A DNA stretch of 64,000 nucleotides, taken from the NCBI GenBank assembly GCA_037974335.1, contig CM075760.1, positions 57,813,812 through 57,877,811 on the forward strand. The letters run 5' to 3'. Made by a program: the position numbers and the translations under genes. Below the pieces are notes generated by a model, which saw only the letters and a list, made by a program, of their open reading frames with translations, did not search any database and was not told the DNA's origin. Below are positions 11,936-24,924 of the stretch, one piece after another (within the stretch, counting starts at the first letter, position 1; the number at the start of each line of letters is the position of its first letter). The DNA is from Prionace glauca (lineage: Eukaryota > Chordata > Chondrichthyes > Carcharhiniformes > Carcharhinidae).

Positions 11936-12259
11936 TGTATTTAAAGGTTTGAAGTTTATTTCTTCGTCACAAATGGGTTTACATTCACACTGTAATGAAG
12001 TTACCGTGAAAATCATATATGGTCAAAGCTCATCTTTTTCTCGGATGTCTTTCAGGGGAGGAAATGTTACTTCTTAGTTAAAAGATAGATAAAATTACCA
12101 GAAGAAGAAACAAGCCTGAGGTTTCAGAGATTTTTAAAATTCAACAAAAAAAAGTCCAAATAATCGGGGGGGAAATAGAAAATGGGAGTAAAATTGCAGG
12201 GAACATAAAAATTTATTAGAACCGTTTATATCAATATCTGAAGAGAGAAGGATTGGTTA

Positions 12260-13050
12260 AGTTAAATGTAAATTCCTTAGAGCCCGAATCCAGGGAATGT
12301 ATATTGGGGAATAAAGAAATATTGAATGAATAGAACACTAAGTTTGACACTACCTTCACACAAGATTCATCCCAGAAATGTTCGGGAACCAAGGGGGTAG
12401 TTGTAAGACGGTATTGAGGGAAACCAGTATTAGTAAAATCATTCTGGGGAAAATAATAGGGTGAAATTCTGGTTGGTCATTCGGGCCTGGTAATCCCAGA
12501 ATATGGAAGGAAATGGGCCAATGTTAGATACATTGCTGCCCATCTTCTAAAATTCTATACAGGCCGAAACAGTTCCTACAGGTAATGTAACCCCGATATA
12601 TACAGAGAAAGAGAGAATAAAACTGATAAATTACAGACTGATTTCAGCATCAGTTAGAGATTGTTATCAAATCCATGATAGGAAAATATTTGGAAAGCAT
12701 GGACGGAGTTTGATGAAATCAGTATGGGTTTAAGAAAGACATGTTTATCTTAACAAAACTACTTGCATTTTTTAAGGGTGTAAATAATAGGTGGGGATGG
12801 GGGAAGTGGGGGTTCTTTCGGGTAGGGAGGGGGAGGGATGCAACCAGTTTACGTGGTGTATTTGCACTTTCAGAAGATATTTCAGAAGGCTCTTCATAAA
12901 ATATTGGTAGGCCCAATGAAAGCACGTGAGATGGGGAGTGATATGTTGGCCTCGGTATAGAATTCATTGACATATAAGAAACAGAGATCGGAAATAAATA
13001 GGTGTTCTTCCGAGTGACGGTCAGCTAACAGTGGGGTACCGCAGGGTCCC
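12260..13050 (+). mobile_element. decayed CR1-type LINE, reverse-transcriptase part
   Basis: Pieces in order correspond to the reverse transcriptase: AAACTGATAAATTACAGACT (the NYRP region), the palm start near 12850-12905 (..F.KAFHKILVG), and ACAGTGGGGTACCGCAGGG (SGVPQG) at about 13027-13048. Many frame breaks make it long dead. It is cut off by a SINE at 13060. Confidence 0.55.
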
Positions 13051-13059
13051 AAATGTTAA

Positions 13060-13300
13060 ATGTGTTCATTCGTCACAAATAACTTTGTGTTAACACTGCA
13101 ATGAAGTTACTGTGAAAATTCCCGAGTCGCCACATTCCAGCATCTGTTCGGGTTACACTGAGGGAGAATTTAGCACGGCCCAATGCACCCTAACCAGGGC
13201 GTCTTTTGGGCTATGGGAGGAAAGCGGAACACCCGGAAGAAACCCATATAGACACGGGGAGAAAGTGCAGACTCTGTACAGACAGTGACCCATGCCAGGA
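13060..13300 (-). mobile_element. SINE type 1, reverse orientation
   Basis: Reading the reverse strand, it runs from a TCACTGTCTGTACAGAGTCTGC start through a GGGTTTCTTCCGGGTGTTCC core to the tail AACTTCATTGCAGTGTTAAC next to 13060. Confidence 0.75.
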
Positions 13301-14450
13301 ATCTCTCTTCCTTGAAGAAGGTCATTGTCTGACACTGTGTGGCGTGAATGTTACTCTCCCCTCCTCAACCAAAGCCTGAATGTGTACTAAGTCTTGCTGC
13401 ATATGGACGCGGACTGCTCCAGTATCTGAGGAGTCGCGAATGTGCTGAACATTGTGCAATCATTAGTGAACATCCCACTTCTGACCTTCTAATGAAGGGT
13501 GAAGATTAGGCCACACTATCCTGAGGAGTTCCTGCAGCAATACCCTGGGACTGAGCTGATTGGCTTTCAACAACCCCAACCACCTTACTCTGTACTCGGT
13601 GTGACTGAAGCCAGTGGAATGTTTACCCCCGGATCCCCATTGACTGCAGATTGGCTCAGGGTTCTTGATGCCATCATCGGTCAAGTGTTGTGTTGATGTG
13701 GAGGGTGGGCACTCTCACCTCATTAAAACAGCTATTTCCACAATATTTGGACTAAGTTTAAATGATTTCTGGAACCGAGTGCTCCTAGTGGAACCCAGAC
13801 TGAGCTTCATTGAGTAGATTATTATTATTATTATTACTGATCGGTTGATCCTCGATACTTTCTATTATTTTGATCGAGTGAGATCGCATTGGACGATAAT
13901 TGGCCGGGATGTATTTGCCCTTCCTTCTGCGATAGAGCATGCCTGCTAATTTTCCACACTGTTGGGTATGTGATAGTGATGTAGCTATACTTTAATAGAT
14001 TGACCGGGGCGCAGCTCGCTCCAGAGCACAAATCATCATTATTATTGCTGAAATATTGTCAGGACCAATAATCCTTGCAGTGTCCAACCTCTTCAGCACA
14101 GGGTTTGGCCACAGATCAATCATGATCATATTGCATGGTGGAGCGGGCTCCCGGGCTCGAATGGTCTACTCCTGTTCCAATCTTATCCTGTGAAAGGCAT
14201 TGAGCTGCTTGGAAACTGGCATCTGTGATGCTGGGGACCTCAGGAGGAGGCCGAGATGGAAAATCCTCTCGGCACTTCTGGCGGAAGATTGTAGCAATTG
14301 TTTCAGTTTTGCTCTTCTCCATTTGCTGAGCTCTCACATCATTAAGAATTGAGGTTTTATTTGAGGCTCCTGCTGCTGTTAATTGCTTTAATGTCCACCA
14401 CCATTCAGAACTGTATGTGGTAGAACTGCAAAGTTAGATCCTACCTGGAA
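13300..14450 (-). mobile_element. LINE-like element (family 2), decayed, reverse orientation
   Basis: The + strand phrases CTTGCTGCATATGGACGCGGACTGC, GGAGTTCCTGCAGCAATACC and ACTGGCATCTGTGATGCTGGGGACC belong to a very common shark element whose coding strand I take to be the reverse one. Pieces of the same family appear at 21980-22700, 30885-31115 and 40790-41170. A CR1 3' tail (14101-14193) is inserted in it. The class is inferred, since I could not confirm the reverse-transcriptase motifs. Confidence 0.5.
14101..14193 (+). mobile_element. CR1 LINE 3' tail inserted into the family-2 element
   Basis: GGCCACAGATCAATCATGATC.. through GGTCTACTCCTGTTCC is the non-coding 3' end of the CR1-A type LINE (compare 17104-17180). 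The host element resumes directly after it. Confidence 0.65.
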
Positions 14451-14829
14451 AAATTCAGATCAAGGTGATGTATACATGGACATGTACTGGTGCAATACCA
14501 GTTTAAACAGCGTGCTATATGTTATAATATATTATAATCATGGACACGGTCCATTCTAACATATATACATATGGAGGCCAATTCAAAATGAACAGATGCA
14601 GTGTCCAGTGTTTTGCGGCAGTTCATGCTTCATGTAATGTAACCCACCAAGATTTATTTCCATCTGCTGGCAAAACTTTGTAATTACAGTTAGTGCGAAA
14701 ATATCATTGTCAGGTATGATCTATTGTAGCAATGTAACAAGAATTCACATCCATTAATGTAATATCACATCCCCTTCTGCAAGGTGCCAAAATTTATGGT
14801 GCAGTGAATTGTACATGTCCGTTGCTGAA

Positions 14830-15645
14830 TTATGCAGATGAAGTGGTGTACGGCAGGAATCTGTCTGGGGCCTCAATTATTTACAATATTCATTAAGGGC
14901 TTAGATAATGGGACAAAGAGTCAAATATCCAAATGATAGATCAAGATATAATTTTTAGAAGGGACAACGCTAAATTTAGTGGATGCCAAACAGGATTTGG
15001 GGTTCGGCACATAGTTTCTTAAACTGTCACGATCTGCTGCAAAAAATAATCATTAAGACCAATGGAATGCCTCCCTTCATATCCAAAGGACTGGGGGATA
15101 CGGAGACAGATGTTGTGCTCCAATTGTGCACAATCCTTGTTCCACCCCAATTAGAGCACTGTGAGCAAGTATGGGCAACATATCTTTCGAAAAATGTTGA
15201 CTCTGGACCGAGTTCAACGCAAGTTGCGAGGAGAGATTAGACGAATTTAGACATTTTTCTCTCGAATTCAGAAGGTTGAGGGCTGTTCTGATAGAAACCT
15301 ATGAAATACCTACAGGGAAGGATTGTTTCCATTAGTTGAAGGTTCGAGGTTAAAAGGCCATCGTTGAAAAAAATAGGGAAAGGCCTTTCAGGAGAGTTGA
15401 TAGAAAACATTAGTACATGTCGAGAGAGGTGAATGATTGGAACTCTCTTCGGCAATTGCCGGTGGGAGCTGGTACAATTGTTAGATATAAGTCTGAGGTC
15501 TTCTTTAATTGAACAGGTGTCTCAAGAGATATGGACTTAGCGAAGCCAAAATGGATTCAGCCACAGATCAGCCATGATCTTATTAAATGGTGGGGCGAGT
15601 TCGAGGAGCTGAGTGGCCTACTCCTGTGGCTATATTCCGATGTTG
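14830..15645 (+). mobile_element. decayed CR1-type LINE, C-terminal part and 3' end
   Basis: GGTGTACGGCAGGAATCTGTC (VRQESV) starts the reverse-transcriptase remnant. Later pieces are CCCCAATTAGAGCACTG (PQLEHCEQVWATYL) and AATTCAGAAGGTTGAGGG (the EFRRLR region), and it ends in CCACAGATCAGCCATGATC..GGCCTACTCCTGTGGC. There are many breaks. Confidence 0.6.
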
Positions 15646-16094
15646 CCAGGGCAGCATCAGATGAAAATGGCTGAATCCATGGGAATATATTTTTGTTGAT
15701 TTTGGTTAAAAGGAGGGATGTTGCCCAGGGAGCTATTGGAGACCATGGGACTTTTAATGTCCAGCTCAGCAAACATGGCGTTGGGGAAAATGTTCCTCAT
15801 TCCATTTGAAATTTAGTTGGGTCTCTGAAGACTCCCAGGAAGCCAAGATGTATTTTTAAGTTGAAAGAAAATGTGTGTGTGTGTGTGAAAGGGAAACAAT
15901 TTCTGGGGAAGAATGGGAACGACAGAATATATGTGTGTGCGTCTTTGTGTGTTGTCTGATAGATGTCATATAGTTTACAAATCAACATCACAATTAAAAC
16001 CGGCATCCTTCCATTTCCAATAGAAAAGTTAGAATCACAGTAAACACATGTCCACGGTCGGCAAGTGGGAGGCTTTCAAGGGAAAACTGAAAAG

Positions 16095-17205
16095 GTTGCA
16101 GGAAAGTTGGTTGGTTGTCAAATAGGAGGCAGAGAGTGGGAGTCAATGGATGCTATTCGGATTGGCGGATGGTGACTAGTGGGGTGCCCCAGGGGTCGGT
16201 GCTGGGGCCTCAGCTATTTACCATTTATATAGATGATCTGGAGGAGGGAACCGAGTGTAGGGTGTCGAAATTTGCTGATGACACCAAGATCGTAGGAAAG
16301 GCAAATTGCGCGGAGGGTGTGGAGAGTCTGCAGAAGGATCTAGATAGGCTGGGCGAATGGGCCAGGAAATGGCAAATGGAATTTAATGTTGGCAAGTGTG
16401 AGGTGGTCCACTTTGGTAGGAGGAATGGTAGGAAGGATTATCACTTACGTGGCGAAAAACTGCAGCAGGCGACGGTGCAGAGGGACCTCGGGATCCTTGT
16501 GCATGAGTCGCAAAAACACAGCTTGCAGGTGCAGCAGGTGGTCAGGAAGGCGAATGGGATGCTGGCCTTCATAGCGAGGGGGATTGAATATAAAAGTAGG
16601 GAGGTCTTGCTGCGGCTGTATAGAGCATTGGTAAGGCTGGAGTACTGTGCAGTTTTGGGCGCCGTACTTACGGAAGGATATTTTGGCCTTGGAGGGAGTG
16701 CAGAGGAGGTTTACGCGGCTGATGCCGGAGTTGAGGGGGTTGAGCTATGAGGAGAGGCTGAATAAACTAGGCTTGTACTTGTTAGAGTTTAGAAGAATGA
16801 GGGGAGATCTCATTGAGACTTATAAGATGATGAATGGGATGCAAAAGATAGAGGTGGAGAGACTCTTCCCGCACAGAAAGGATAATAGGACTAGGGGGCA
16901 TAGCCTCAAGATAAAGGGGGGGGCGGTTTAGAACGAAGTTGAGGAGGAACTTCTTCACTCAAAGGGTGGTGAATCTCTGGAATTCTCTGCCCGTTGAAGT
17001 GGTGGAGGCTGCCTCGCTAAATATTTTTAAGACGCGGGTTGATGGGTTTTTGATAAGAGAGGGGATTAAGGGTTATTGGGAGAGGGCGGGAATGTGGAAC
17101 TGAGCCACGACAGATCAGCCATGATCTTATTGAATGGCGGGGCAGGCTCGAAGGGCTAGATGGCCTACTCCTTCTCCGATTTCTTGTGTTCTTATGTTCT
17201 TAAAG
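16095..17205 (+). mobile_element. CR1-type LINE copy A, 5'-truncated
   Basis: The reverse-transcriptase frame shows SGVPQGSVLGPQLF, IYIDDLEEG and the catalytic box FADDTK (about 16266-16284), followed by the fingers/thumb region and the typical C-terminus FFTQRVVNLWNSLPVEVVEA. The frame shifts near 16650 and again near 16925, so this copy is dead. The 3' end is AGATGGCCTACTCC.. followed by a TTCTTATGTTCTTA tail. CR1 clade is inferred from the C-terminal FFTQRVV.LWN.LP.EVVEA motif. Confidence 0.85.
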
Positions 17206-18905
17206 ACATGTGCCGGTAAAGAGGAAGGATGGAAAAGGTAGGATTGGAGAGCTGTGGATTACAGGGGATATTGAGGACTTGGTCAGGAAGAAGAGAGAGG
17301 CGTATGTTAGGTCTAAGCAACTGGGAACGGAGAGAGCACTGGAGGAATACAGAGAGAGTATGAGGGAGCTCGAACGGGGAGTTAGAAGGGCGAAAGGGGG
17401 GCATGAAATAACTTTGGCGGATAGGATTAAGGAAAATCCAAAGGCATTTTACTCTTACATTAGGAACAAACGGGTGGTTAGAGGGAAAATCGGTCCTCTT
17501 CGGGACAGAGGAGGGGAACTGTGCATAGAGTCTGAGGGAATGGGAGAGATCCTAAATGAATACTTTGCGTCGGTATTCACGAAGGAGAGGGGCTTGGTGT
17601 CTTGTACTGTCTTGGAGGGAGCTGTAGACCAGTTGAAAGAAATATCCATTACAAGGGAGGAAGTGCTAAGGTTTTTAGGCAGCATAAGAACTGATAAAGC
17701 TCCGAGGCCTGATGGCATTTATCCCAGGCTGCTTAGGGAGGGGAGAGATGAAATTGTTGGGCCGCTGACGCAAATCTTTGTCTCTTCTTTGGACGCAGGT
17801 GAGGCCCCAGAGGGCTGGAGGGTAGATAATGTGGTACTGCTGTTTAAAAAGGGCAGTAGGGATACCCTGGTAATTATAGGCCAGTGATTTTGACGTCAGT
17901 GGTAGGAAAGTTGTTGGAAAAAATTCTAAGGGGTAGGATGTATAAACATTTGGAGCATTGCGATGTGATGAGGGATAAGCAGCATGGCTTTGTTAAGGGG
18001 AGGTCTTGCCTTACGAATCTCGTGGAATTTTTTGAGGAGGTGACAAAAACCGTTGATGATGGGAGAGCCGTTGATGTCGTCTATATGGATTTCAGTAAGG
18101 CGTTTGACAAAGTCGCTCATGGTGGGTTGGTTGAACAGGTTAAGGCTCATGGGATACAGGCACAAGTATCTAGATGGATTGAAAACTGGATAGTTAACAG
18201 GAGACAGAGAGTAGCAGTGGAAGGGTCCTTTTCTCGCTGGAGGCCTGTCACTGGTGGTGTGCTGCAGGGCTCAGTACTGGGACCTCTTCTATTCTTAATA
18301 TATATAAAAAATTTGGAAGAGGGCATATGTGGTGTGATCAGCAAGTTTGCAGATGACACAAATATGGCTAGATTGGCGGCCAGTGAGGAGCAGTGTCTGG
18401 CAACACAGCAGGATATAGGTAGGCTGTTATATTGGGCAGATAAATGGCAGGTGGAATTTAATCCTGATAACTGCGAGGTGATGCATTTTGGAAGGAATAA
18501 TGTCGAGGGGAGTTGTATGATAAAGGGTAGACCTATTAAGAGTATAGAAATGCAGAAGAAGCTGGGAGTGCAAGTTCACAAGTCTTTGAAGGTGGCAACA
18601 CAGGTGGAGAAGGTTGCGAAGAAAGTTTATGATATGCTAGCCTTTATAGGAAGGGATATAGAGTACAAGAGCTGGCGTCTAATGCTACAGTTGTACAGAA
18701 CGTTGGTTGGACTGCATTTGGAGTACTGCGTCCAGTTCTGGTCACATTACTACCGGAAGGACGTGGAGACCCTGGAGAGAGTGCAGAGGAGGTTTACCAG
18801 GATGCTGCCTGGTATGGAAGGACTGGGTTATGAGGAAAGATTAAGTAAACTGGTGCTGTTTCCTTAGAAAGACAGAGATTGAGCGTGGATTTAATAGAGG
18901 TGCAT
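17206..18905 (+). mobile_element. CR1-type LINE copy B, 5'- and 3'-truncated
   Basis: It starts inside ORF2 between endonuclease and reverse transcriptase (VKRKDGKGRIGELWITGD), continues through KAPRPDGIYPRLLREG, then a frameshift near 17870 moves to ILTSVVGKLLEKILRGRMY, KQHGFVKGRSCLTNL, VDVVYMDFSKAFDK, GGVLQGSVLGPLLF and FADDTNMA. It stops in LVLF.P and breaks off at the KIMKG position, where copy C begins. There are few breaks, so it is fairly young. Confidence 0.88.
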
Positions 18906-20581
18906 AAAATAATGAAGGGTATAATTGAAGAGGTGACAAAAACGGTTGACGAAGGACAAGCCGTTGATGTTGTCTATATGGATTTCAGTAAGGCGTTTGA
19001 CAAGGTCCCTCATGGTAGGCTGATAGAAAAGCTGAAGGCTCATGGGATACAAGGCCAGGTATGTAGATGGGTGGAGAACTGGCTTGGGAGGAGGAGACAG
19101 CGGGTAATAGTGGAAGGCTCCTTTTCCAATTGGAGGTCTGTCACCAGTGGGGTGCCGCAGGGCTCGGTACTTGGACCTCTACTATTTGTAGTATATATTA
19201 ATGACTTGGGAGAGGGGGTAGGATGTGTGATCAGCAAATTTGCTGATGACACTAAGATGGTTGGATTGGTGGGTACTGAGGAGCAGTGCCTGGCAATGCA
19301 ACAGGACATAGACAGGCTGGTAGATTGGGCAGATAGATGGCAAATGGAATTTAATCTGGAGAAATGCGAGGTGATGCACTTTGGCCGGAATAATGTGGAG
19401 GGGAGTTATACAATAAAAGGTAGAACTATCCGGAGTATAGATACGCAGAGAGACTGGGGGTGCAGGTACACAAGTCCCTGAAGGTGTCGGTGCAGGTGCA
19501 GAATATGATGAGGAAAGCGTATGGCATGTTGGCCTTCATAGGAAGGGGTATAGAATATAAGAGTAGGAGTCTGATGTTGCAGTTGTATAGAACGTTGGTT
19601 AGGCCTCACCTGGAGTACTGCGTCCAGTTCTGGTCGCCGTACTACCGGAAGGATGTAGAGATCCTGGAGAGAGTGCAGAGGAGATTTACCAGGATGTTGC
19701 CTGGTATGGAAGGGCTGTCTTACGAGGAGAGATTGAACGCACTTGGGCTGTTTTCCCTTGAGAGACGTCGGCTGAGGGGGGATCTAATAGAGGATTATAA
19801 GATTATGAAGGGGATAGATAGAGTAAATGGTGGTAAGCTTTTTCCGCTATTAGAAATGGATAGAACGAGGGGTCACGGGCTTAGGGTGAGGGGGGCTAGA
19901 TATAAGACTAATATTAGAGGGCAGTTTTTCACACAAAGGGTAGTGGGGATGTGGAATGCACTGCCGAGTAAGTTGGTGGAAGCAGGCACGCTAGGGTTGT
20001 TCAAGAGTCACTTGGACAGCCACATGAGCGGTCTACATACAGGGGGATATAGCAGGCCTTACTAAACATTGTAGGCTTAGGGTTCAGTTTCAGCCTCAGG
20101 GATATAGAGTCTTTTAATAATGAATTTTTTATCCACAGGCATTTAAGTCCAGCAAGGGGCATGCGGGCGGCAGGTTGTGGTGGGCTGCTCTTGGATATTG
20201 CTTCGGGAGTTGCCTACTGCTTCTTGTCGTTGGTGTGCGTAAACTGGACCATCTCGAGGGCATCATGACAGCTCAGAGGCTATCTCTGTTGCTGTGCGGA
20301 CACATGGATTTGGGCTTGTGTCCATGGGAGTTTGCGCGTTCTCCCCATGGTTGCGTGGGTTTCCTCCGGGTACTCCGGTTTCCTCCCACATCCCAAAAAT
20401 GTGCTTTTAGGCTGATTGATTGGGTAACAAATTGTCCTTATATAGGACCTCCCTGATCCTCACACATTAGGCATAGACTAAAATCATGAATAGGTCACTG
20501 ACCATGGGACGGCGGCGCGGGCTCGTTGGGCCTAAGGGCCTGTTTCCCGTGCTGTGTTGTTCTTTGTTCTTTTGTTCTTTG
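18906..20581 (+). mobile_element. CR1-type LINE copy C with complete 3' end
   Basis: It restarts at EEVTKTVDEGQAVDVVYMD, directly after the KIMKG position of copy B. It has PHGRLIEKL, SGVPQGSVLGPLLF and FADDTKMVG, then one frameshift near 19455, and continues to the C-terminus FFTQRVVGMWNALPSKLVEA..GGYSRPY at about 20065. The 3' UTR (20066-20581) contains a TTTCCTCCGGGTACTCCGG module shared with SINE type 1 and ends in a TTCTTTGTTCTTT tail. Confidence 0.85.
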
Positions 20582-21381
20582 TATAGGTAGAGTAAACAGT
20601 GGCAGGCTTTTTCCTTGATTGGAGACAAATATCACGAGGGGCCATAGGCTTAAGGTGAGGGGGGAGAGGTATAATTTGGATGCTAGAGGGAGGTTTTGCA
20701 CACAGTGGGTCGTGGGGGTATGGAATGCACTGCCAAGTAAGGTGGTGGAGGCAGGCACGCTGGACTTGTTTAAGGTTTATTTAGATAGACACATGAGCAA
20801 AATAAGGATGGAGGGTTATAGGAGACTGTTTTAAATAAGGATCAGAGCCTCAGGACGTTCCTGGAAATCTAATGCTACATGTGTTGATATTTTTCTCTTT
20901 TACTCTGCATGTGCGTCGGTCCACCTTGTTGTCTAATGAGGGGCATGCACACTGTGGGTCATGCGTGGGCTGCTCTTGGATGTTTCGAGAGTGGCCTAGT
21001 ACTTTGCGTCGTTTGTGTTTGCTTCAAAATGGACCAGCAGATGGGCACCACAACAGCTCAGTGACTATCACCGTTAGTTGTCCAGATACATGGATTTGGG
21101 CCAGTGTCTGTGGGAAACTGCACATTCTCCCTGTGGTTGCGTGGGTTTTCTCCGGGTGTCCCGGTTTCCTCCCACACCCCAAAGAAGTGTTATTAGGCTG
21201 ACTGGTGTAAACAATTGTCCCTAAATTATTCTCCCCTTAATCTGGTTTCCAATGGGGGTACCATAAGCATAGACATGGGTCAAGGGTGGAGGAGGAAAAA
21301 CACATTGTGAAGATGGCGGCGCGGGCTCGTTGGACCGAAGGGCCTGTTTCCCGTGTTGTGTTGTTCTTTGATCTTTGTTCT
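20582..21381 (+). mobile_element. CR1-type LINE copy C', 3' fragment
   Basis: It joins the tail of copy C directly and begins at the GRVNSGRLFP position. The C-terminal frame reads FCTQWVVGVWNALPSKVVEA, then the same 3' UTR and a TTGTTCTTTGATCTTTGTTC tail. Two copies of the same family thus sit head to tail. Confidence 0.85.
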
Positions 21382-21979
21382 ATTCATTTCAGCTTGGTGT
21401 CTTTTCTTCATATTTCACATTTGTTGATGACTGAGGAGGTCAATTTTTGAGAGATTGATTCAACCCTAAGTGTTGTCCATGAAGCTATAGTTGTGTTGTA
21501 AATTGGCCTTTTCTGTGTCATGAATGAGACCGAGAATTTTCTGATGGAGAGCTTAGTTTCCCAATTGTTGTAGTCTCTGACCTGATGTTAGTGTCGAATG
21601 TCTCACTGAGATTCATCCATGTATGAGTATGATATGTATATCTCCCAACATAAACAAAACACTGCGCTTCAGGTTAATCCCGGTCTTCAAGCAGATGAGT
21701 AACAAAATTGTCATCCTATCAAAGGCCTGTCCCGTAATGTAATGATTGAGATACACCTACAGATGTTGCCGTCTCTTCTTCTTCCTTGTCTTTGGATAGT
21801 GTGATGTTTCTGAATCATGAATCTCCTGTGGAACGGAACCTATCTTCTGGCAGAGAAAGAGGTGGTAAATGTTCAGAAAGTTGATATTTATTTTCATCAA
21901 TTGCCATCCATTTACAAAGATACCCAATTGCGTTCATTAGTTATCATCCATACATAAATATCGATATGTTGATGTTTTA

Positions 21980-22700
21980 ATTTAAGGGATATGGACGTTG
22001 CTGGCCTAGTCAGTATTTGTTGCCTATTCCTCATTGCCTTTAGTAAACTGGTGGTAAGCTACCTTCTTGAATTGCTGCAGATCCTGTGGTGTAGATACCC
22101 ATACGGTCCTGTTACACAGGGAGTTCTAGGATCTCGGTCCTGCGACAGTGATGGAAGGATGATATATTTCCACATCAGGTATATGACTAACTTGGAGGGG
22201 AATTTATAAGTGATATTTCCTGGTAACTGTTACCCTGTTCTTGCAAATAGCAACCCACCGTGTGGCTGCCTAAGGAGCCTTGGTGAGGTTCGGAAGTGAA
22301 ACTTGTAGATGGTACAAAATGATACTCTGTGTGGTGAAGGGAGTGGGCATTTGCAAATGCTATACCTGTCAAGCCGGCTGCTTTGGCCTGAATGGGATGA
22401 AGATTTTTGAATGTTGTTTGAACTGTTCAAGTAAGTGGAGAGAACCATTTTTGTCCCCTAATATGTGTCGTGCAGGTGGTGCACAGGTTTGGGGAGTTAG
22501 GGGGTGGGTTACTCACAGCAGGCTGAGCTGATATTCCAGCTGGAGCATATATATACCCAGCTAACACAGCGATTAGCCAATGGTAACCTCGAAGATGTTG
22601 TTAGTTGTTGATTCAGTGTTGCAATATCATTGAGTGACAAGGGGCAACGGTCAGATTCTCCCTTTTTGGAGGTGGTCATCGCCTGACGCCAATATTACCA
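21980..22700 (-). mobile_element. family-2 LINE-like element, decayed
   Basis: Recognisable phrases are CTGGTGGTAAGCTACCTTCTTGAATTGCTGCAG (the element's GGTGGTGAGC..CTTCTTGAA region) and TTTTTGGAGGTGGTCATCGCCTG, in the same order as in other copies. Its relation to 13300-14450 rests on order and wording only. Confidence 0.5.
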
Positions 22701-22769
22701 ATAATTCTCCATTCACAAAAATAATTAGTAAAAATTCTCAAAAATAAATAAATAAACATAAATAAATTC

Positions 22770-23355
22770 TCAAAAATAAATAATAGTGGGAGGGATTACT
22801 ATTTCTAGGGGGGAAAGCTGCAGCATGCTACGGTGCAGAGGGACCTGGGGGTCCTTGTGCATGAGTCGCAAAAACCCAGTCTGCAGGTGCAGCAGATGAT
22901 CAGGAAGGCGAATGGGATGCTGGCCTTTATAGTGATGGGGATTGAATATAAAAGTAGGGAGGTCTTGTTGCAACTGTACAGGGTACTGGTGAGGCCACAG
23001 CTGGAGTACTGTGTGCAGTTTTGGTCGCTGCACTTGTGGAAGGATATTTTGGCCTTGGAGGGAATGCAGAGGAGGTTCACTAGGCTCATACCGGAGATGA
23101 GGGGGTTGAACTTTGAAGAGAGGCTGAATAGACTGGGTCTGTACTCGTTGGAATTTAGAAGGATGAGGGGGGATCTTATAGAGACGCATAAGATAATGAA
23201 GGGGATGGATAAGGTAGAGGTAGAGAGATTCTTCCCGCTCAGAAAGGACAGAAGGACTAGAGGACACAGCGTCAAGATAAGGAGGGGGGCGGCAGTTTAG
23301 AATGGAGTTGAGGAAGAACTTCTTCACTCAAAGGGTGGTGAATCTCTGGAATTAA
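22770..23355 (+). mobile_element. CR1-type LINE fragment, A subfamily
   Basis: The frame QRDLGVLVHESQKPSLQVQQ, VRPQLEYCVQFWS and LEFRRMRGDLIETHKIMKGM runs open for about 155 codons, then breaks once before FFTQRVVNLWN. It stops abruptly in an ATTAAATTTAATTAAATT run. Confidence 0.85.
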
Positions 23356-24924
23356 ATTTAATTAAATTAAATTGAGATTAAATCCGACCATGGCAGCTGG
23401 TGGAATTTGAATTCAATCAATAAATCTTGATTCATACTGATAGCGACGAGATAACCCTCTGATTCCCCTATGAAGCACATCTGCCATCCCTACTTGGCCT
23501 CAGCAAGGTGTGTCTCAAGATGGACCGCCATATATATAACTGGGCAATACCACACCACTCAGCTGAAAAGGAATTAAATACCGGAAATAAATGTTGTTCT
23601 TTCCAGGGACCCCCACGTCCCGTGGAAGAATAAAGTGAAATAAAACACCAGCCTACATATTTATGCAGTATAAGACATATCACCTCTCTGAATCAACTCT
23701 CACAATCTGCCTGTATTTATTTCTATCCATCCATCACAGTGTATTGTTGGGTTGGAGAGATCATCATTGTTACTAAAAAGGTGCCAGAGAATCTGGGTAG
23801 CTTTTTTTCCCAATGAAATGGGAAGCATTTATGTAGGTTTACAGCTTTAAAAAATAATAATTAAGATTGCCTCCAGTTGTTGCTGGGCAGATTTGTTTAT
23901 AAATAGGCTCTATTGACAATGCTAAGAGTTTGAAGTTGGCTTGCAGCCAACTGTTCAGTACTGAGGAAACAGATCTTTGACTTACTGAACAAACACCGTC
24001 AGATGCTTCCTGTAAATATCTTCGGGCAGTTGGCAGCAGGTTGGACTGCTGCCAAATACTGCGTGGGACAGATTAGCGCGAATATGTAAGGATTAAATGG
24101 GATTTATCCAGTTATACAATAAATGCTTGATTCCCATAATAAAGAAAGGTTTTTAAATGGTATTCCTTCCAAGCAAATATTTTAAAGGGCTGCACTGTGA
24201 TTAAATAGTATGGGGAACGAGTAAATTGGCCAGATGCTATTTTATTTGTATAACTTCCAAATAAATGTCCTTCCAACAATTAAAGCCACTTTGTGAGTAA
24301 CTTCATGACCTGCAAGGAAGAGATTTTGACCTCCCCACCTCCTCAGTCCAATGAGATCAGTGCAATGGCCCCAAAATGAAAATAATTAAAAGTAAATTAA
24401 AATCATACAATTGTCTTGAAAAGCGCAGATACCTGGAATATTCTAAGCGTTCTGCACCTCTTTAAAAAGACAACCTCTCTTATCCCTGATCAGCACCATG
24501 TTCTGTTGTCCAGCATAATCTGATTTCGATTATTTAACAGTCGCTCTCATAGCTGCCAATGAGTGAAGAAACGGCCTGGTTTAGTGGAAGACAAAACATT
24601 TATTTTTGTGATATTGTGCAATATGCCACAAAGTCCTAATATCCTGAGTTCCCACTACCAGTGAATGTTCTACAGCCGGTGGCCAATAAAATGAGCAGCA
24701 ATGATTTGGATGTTGACAAAGAACTTTCCTGATCACCGTGTCCATTCGGATTCTATAAATTCTCTGTCAAAGGTTGATGTCGATGTCATGTTTCCCTGTC
24801 AGCTCAATTAATTATAAGTCCACCAGTTTTCTTTCAGTGTTAATTTTCACAGGAAAAAGGAGCCGTTGGGGAAATCTAACGTATAATATTGCATCACATG
24901 AGGATTGTCCTTTTTGAATTAATT

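Noticed and set aside
22341-22355. CATTTGCAAATG palindrome resembling an octamer
   Set aside because: It is not an exact octamer on either strand and lies inside a decayed retroelement.
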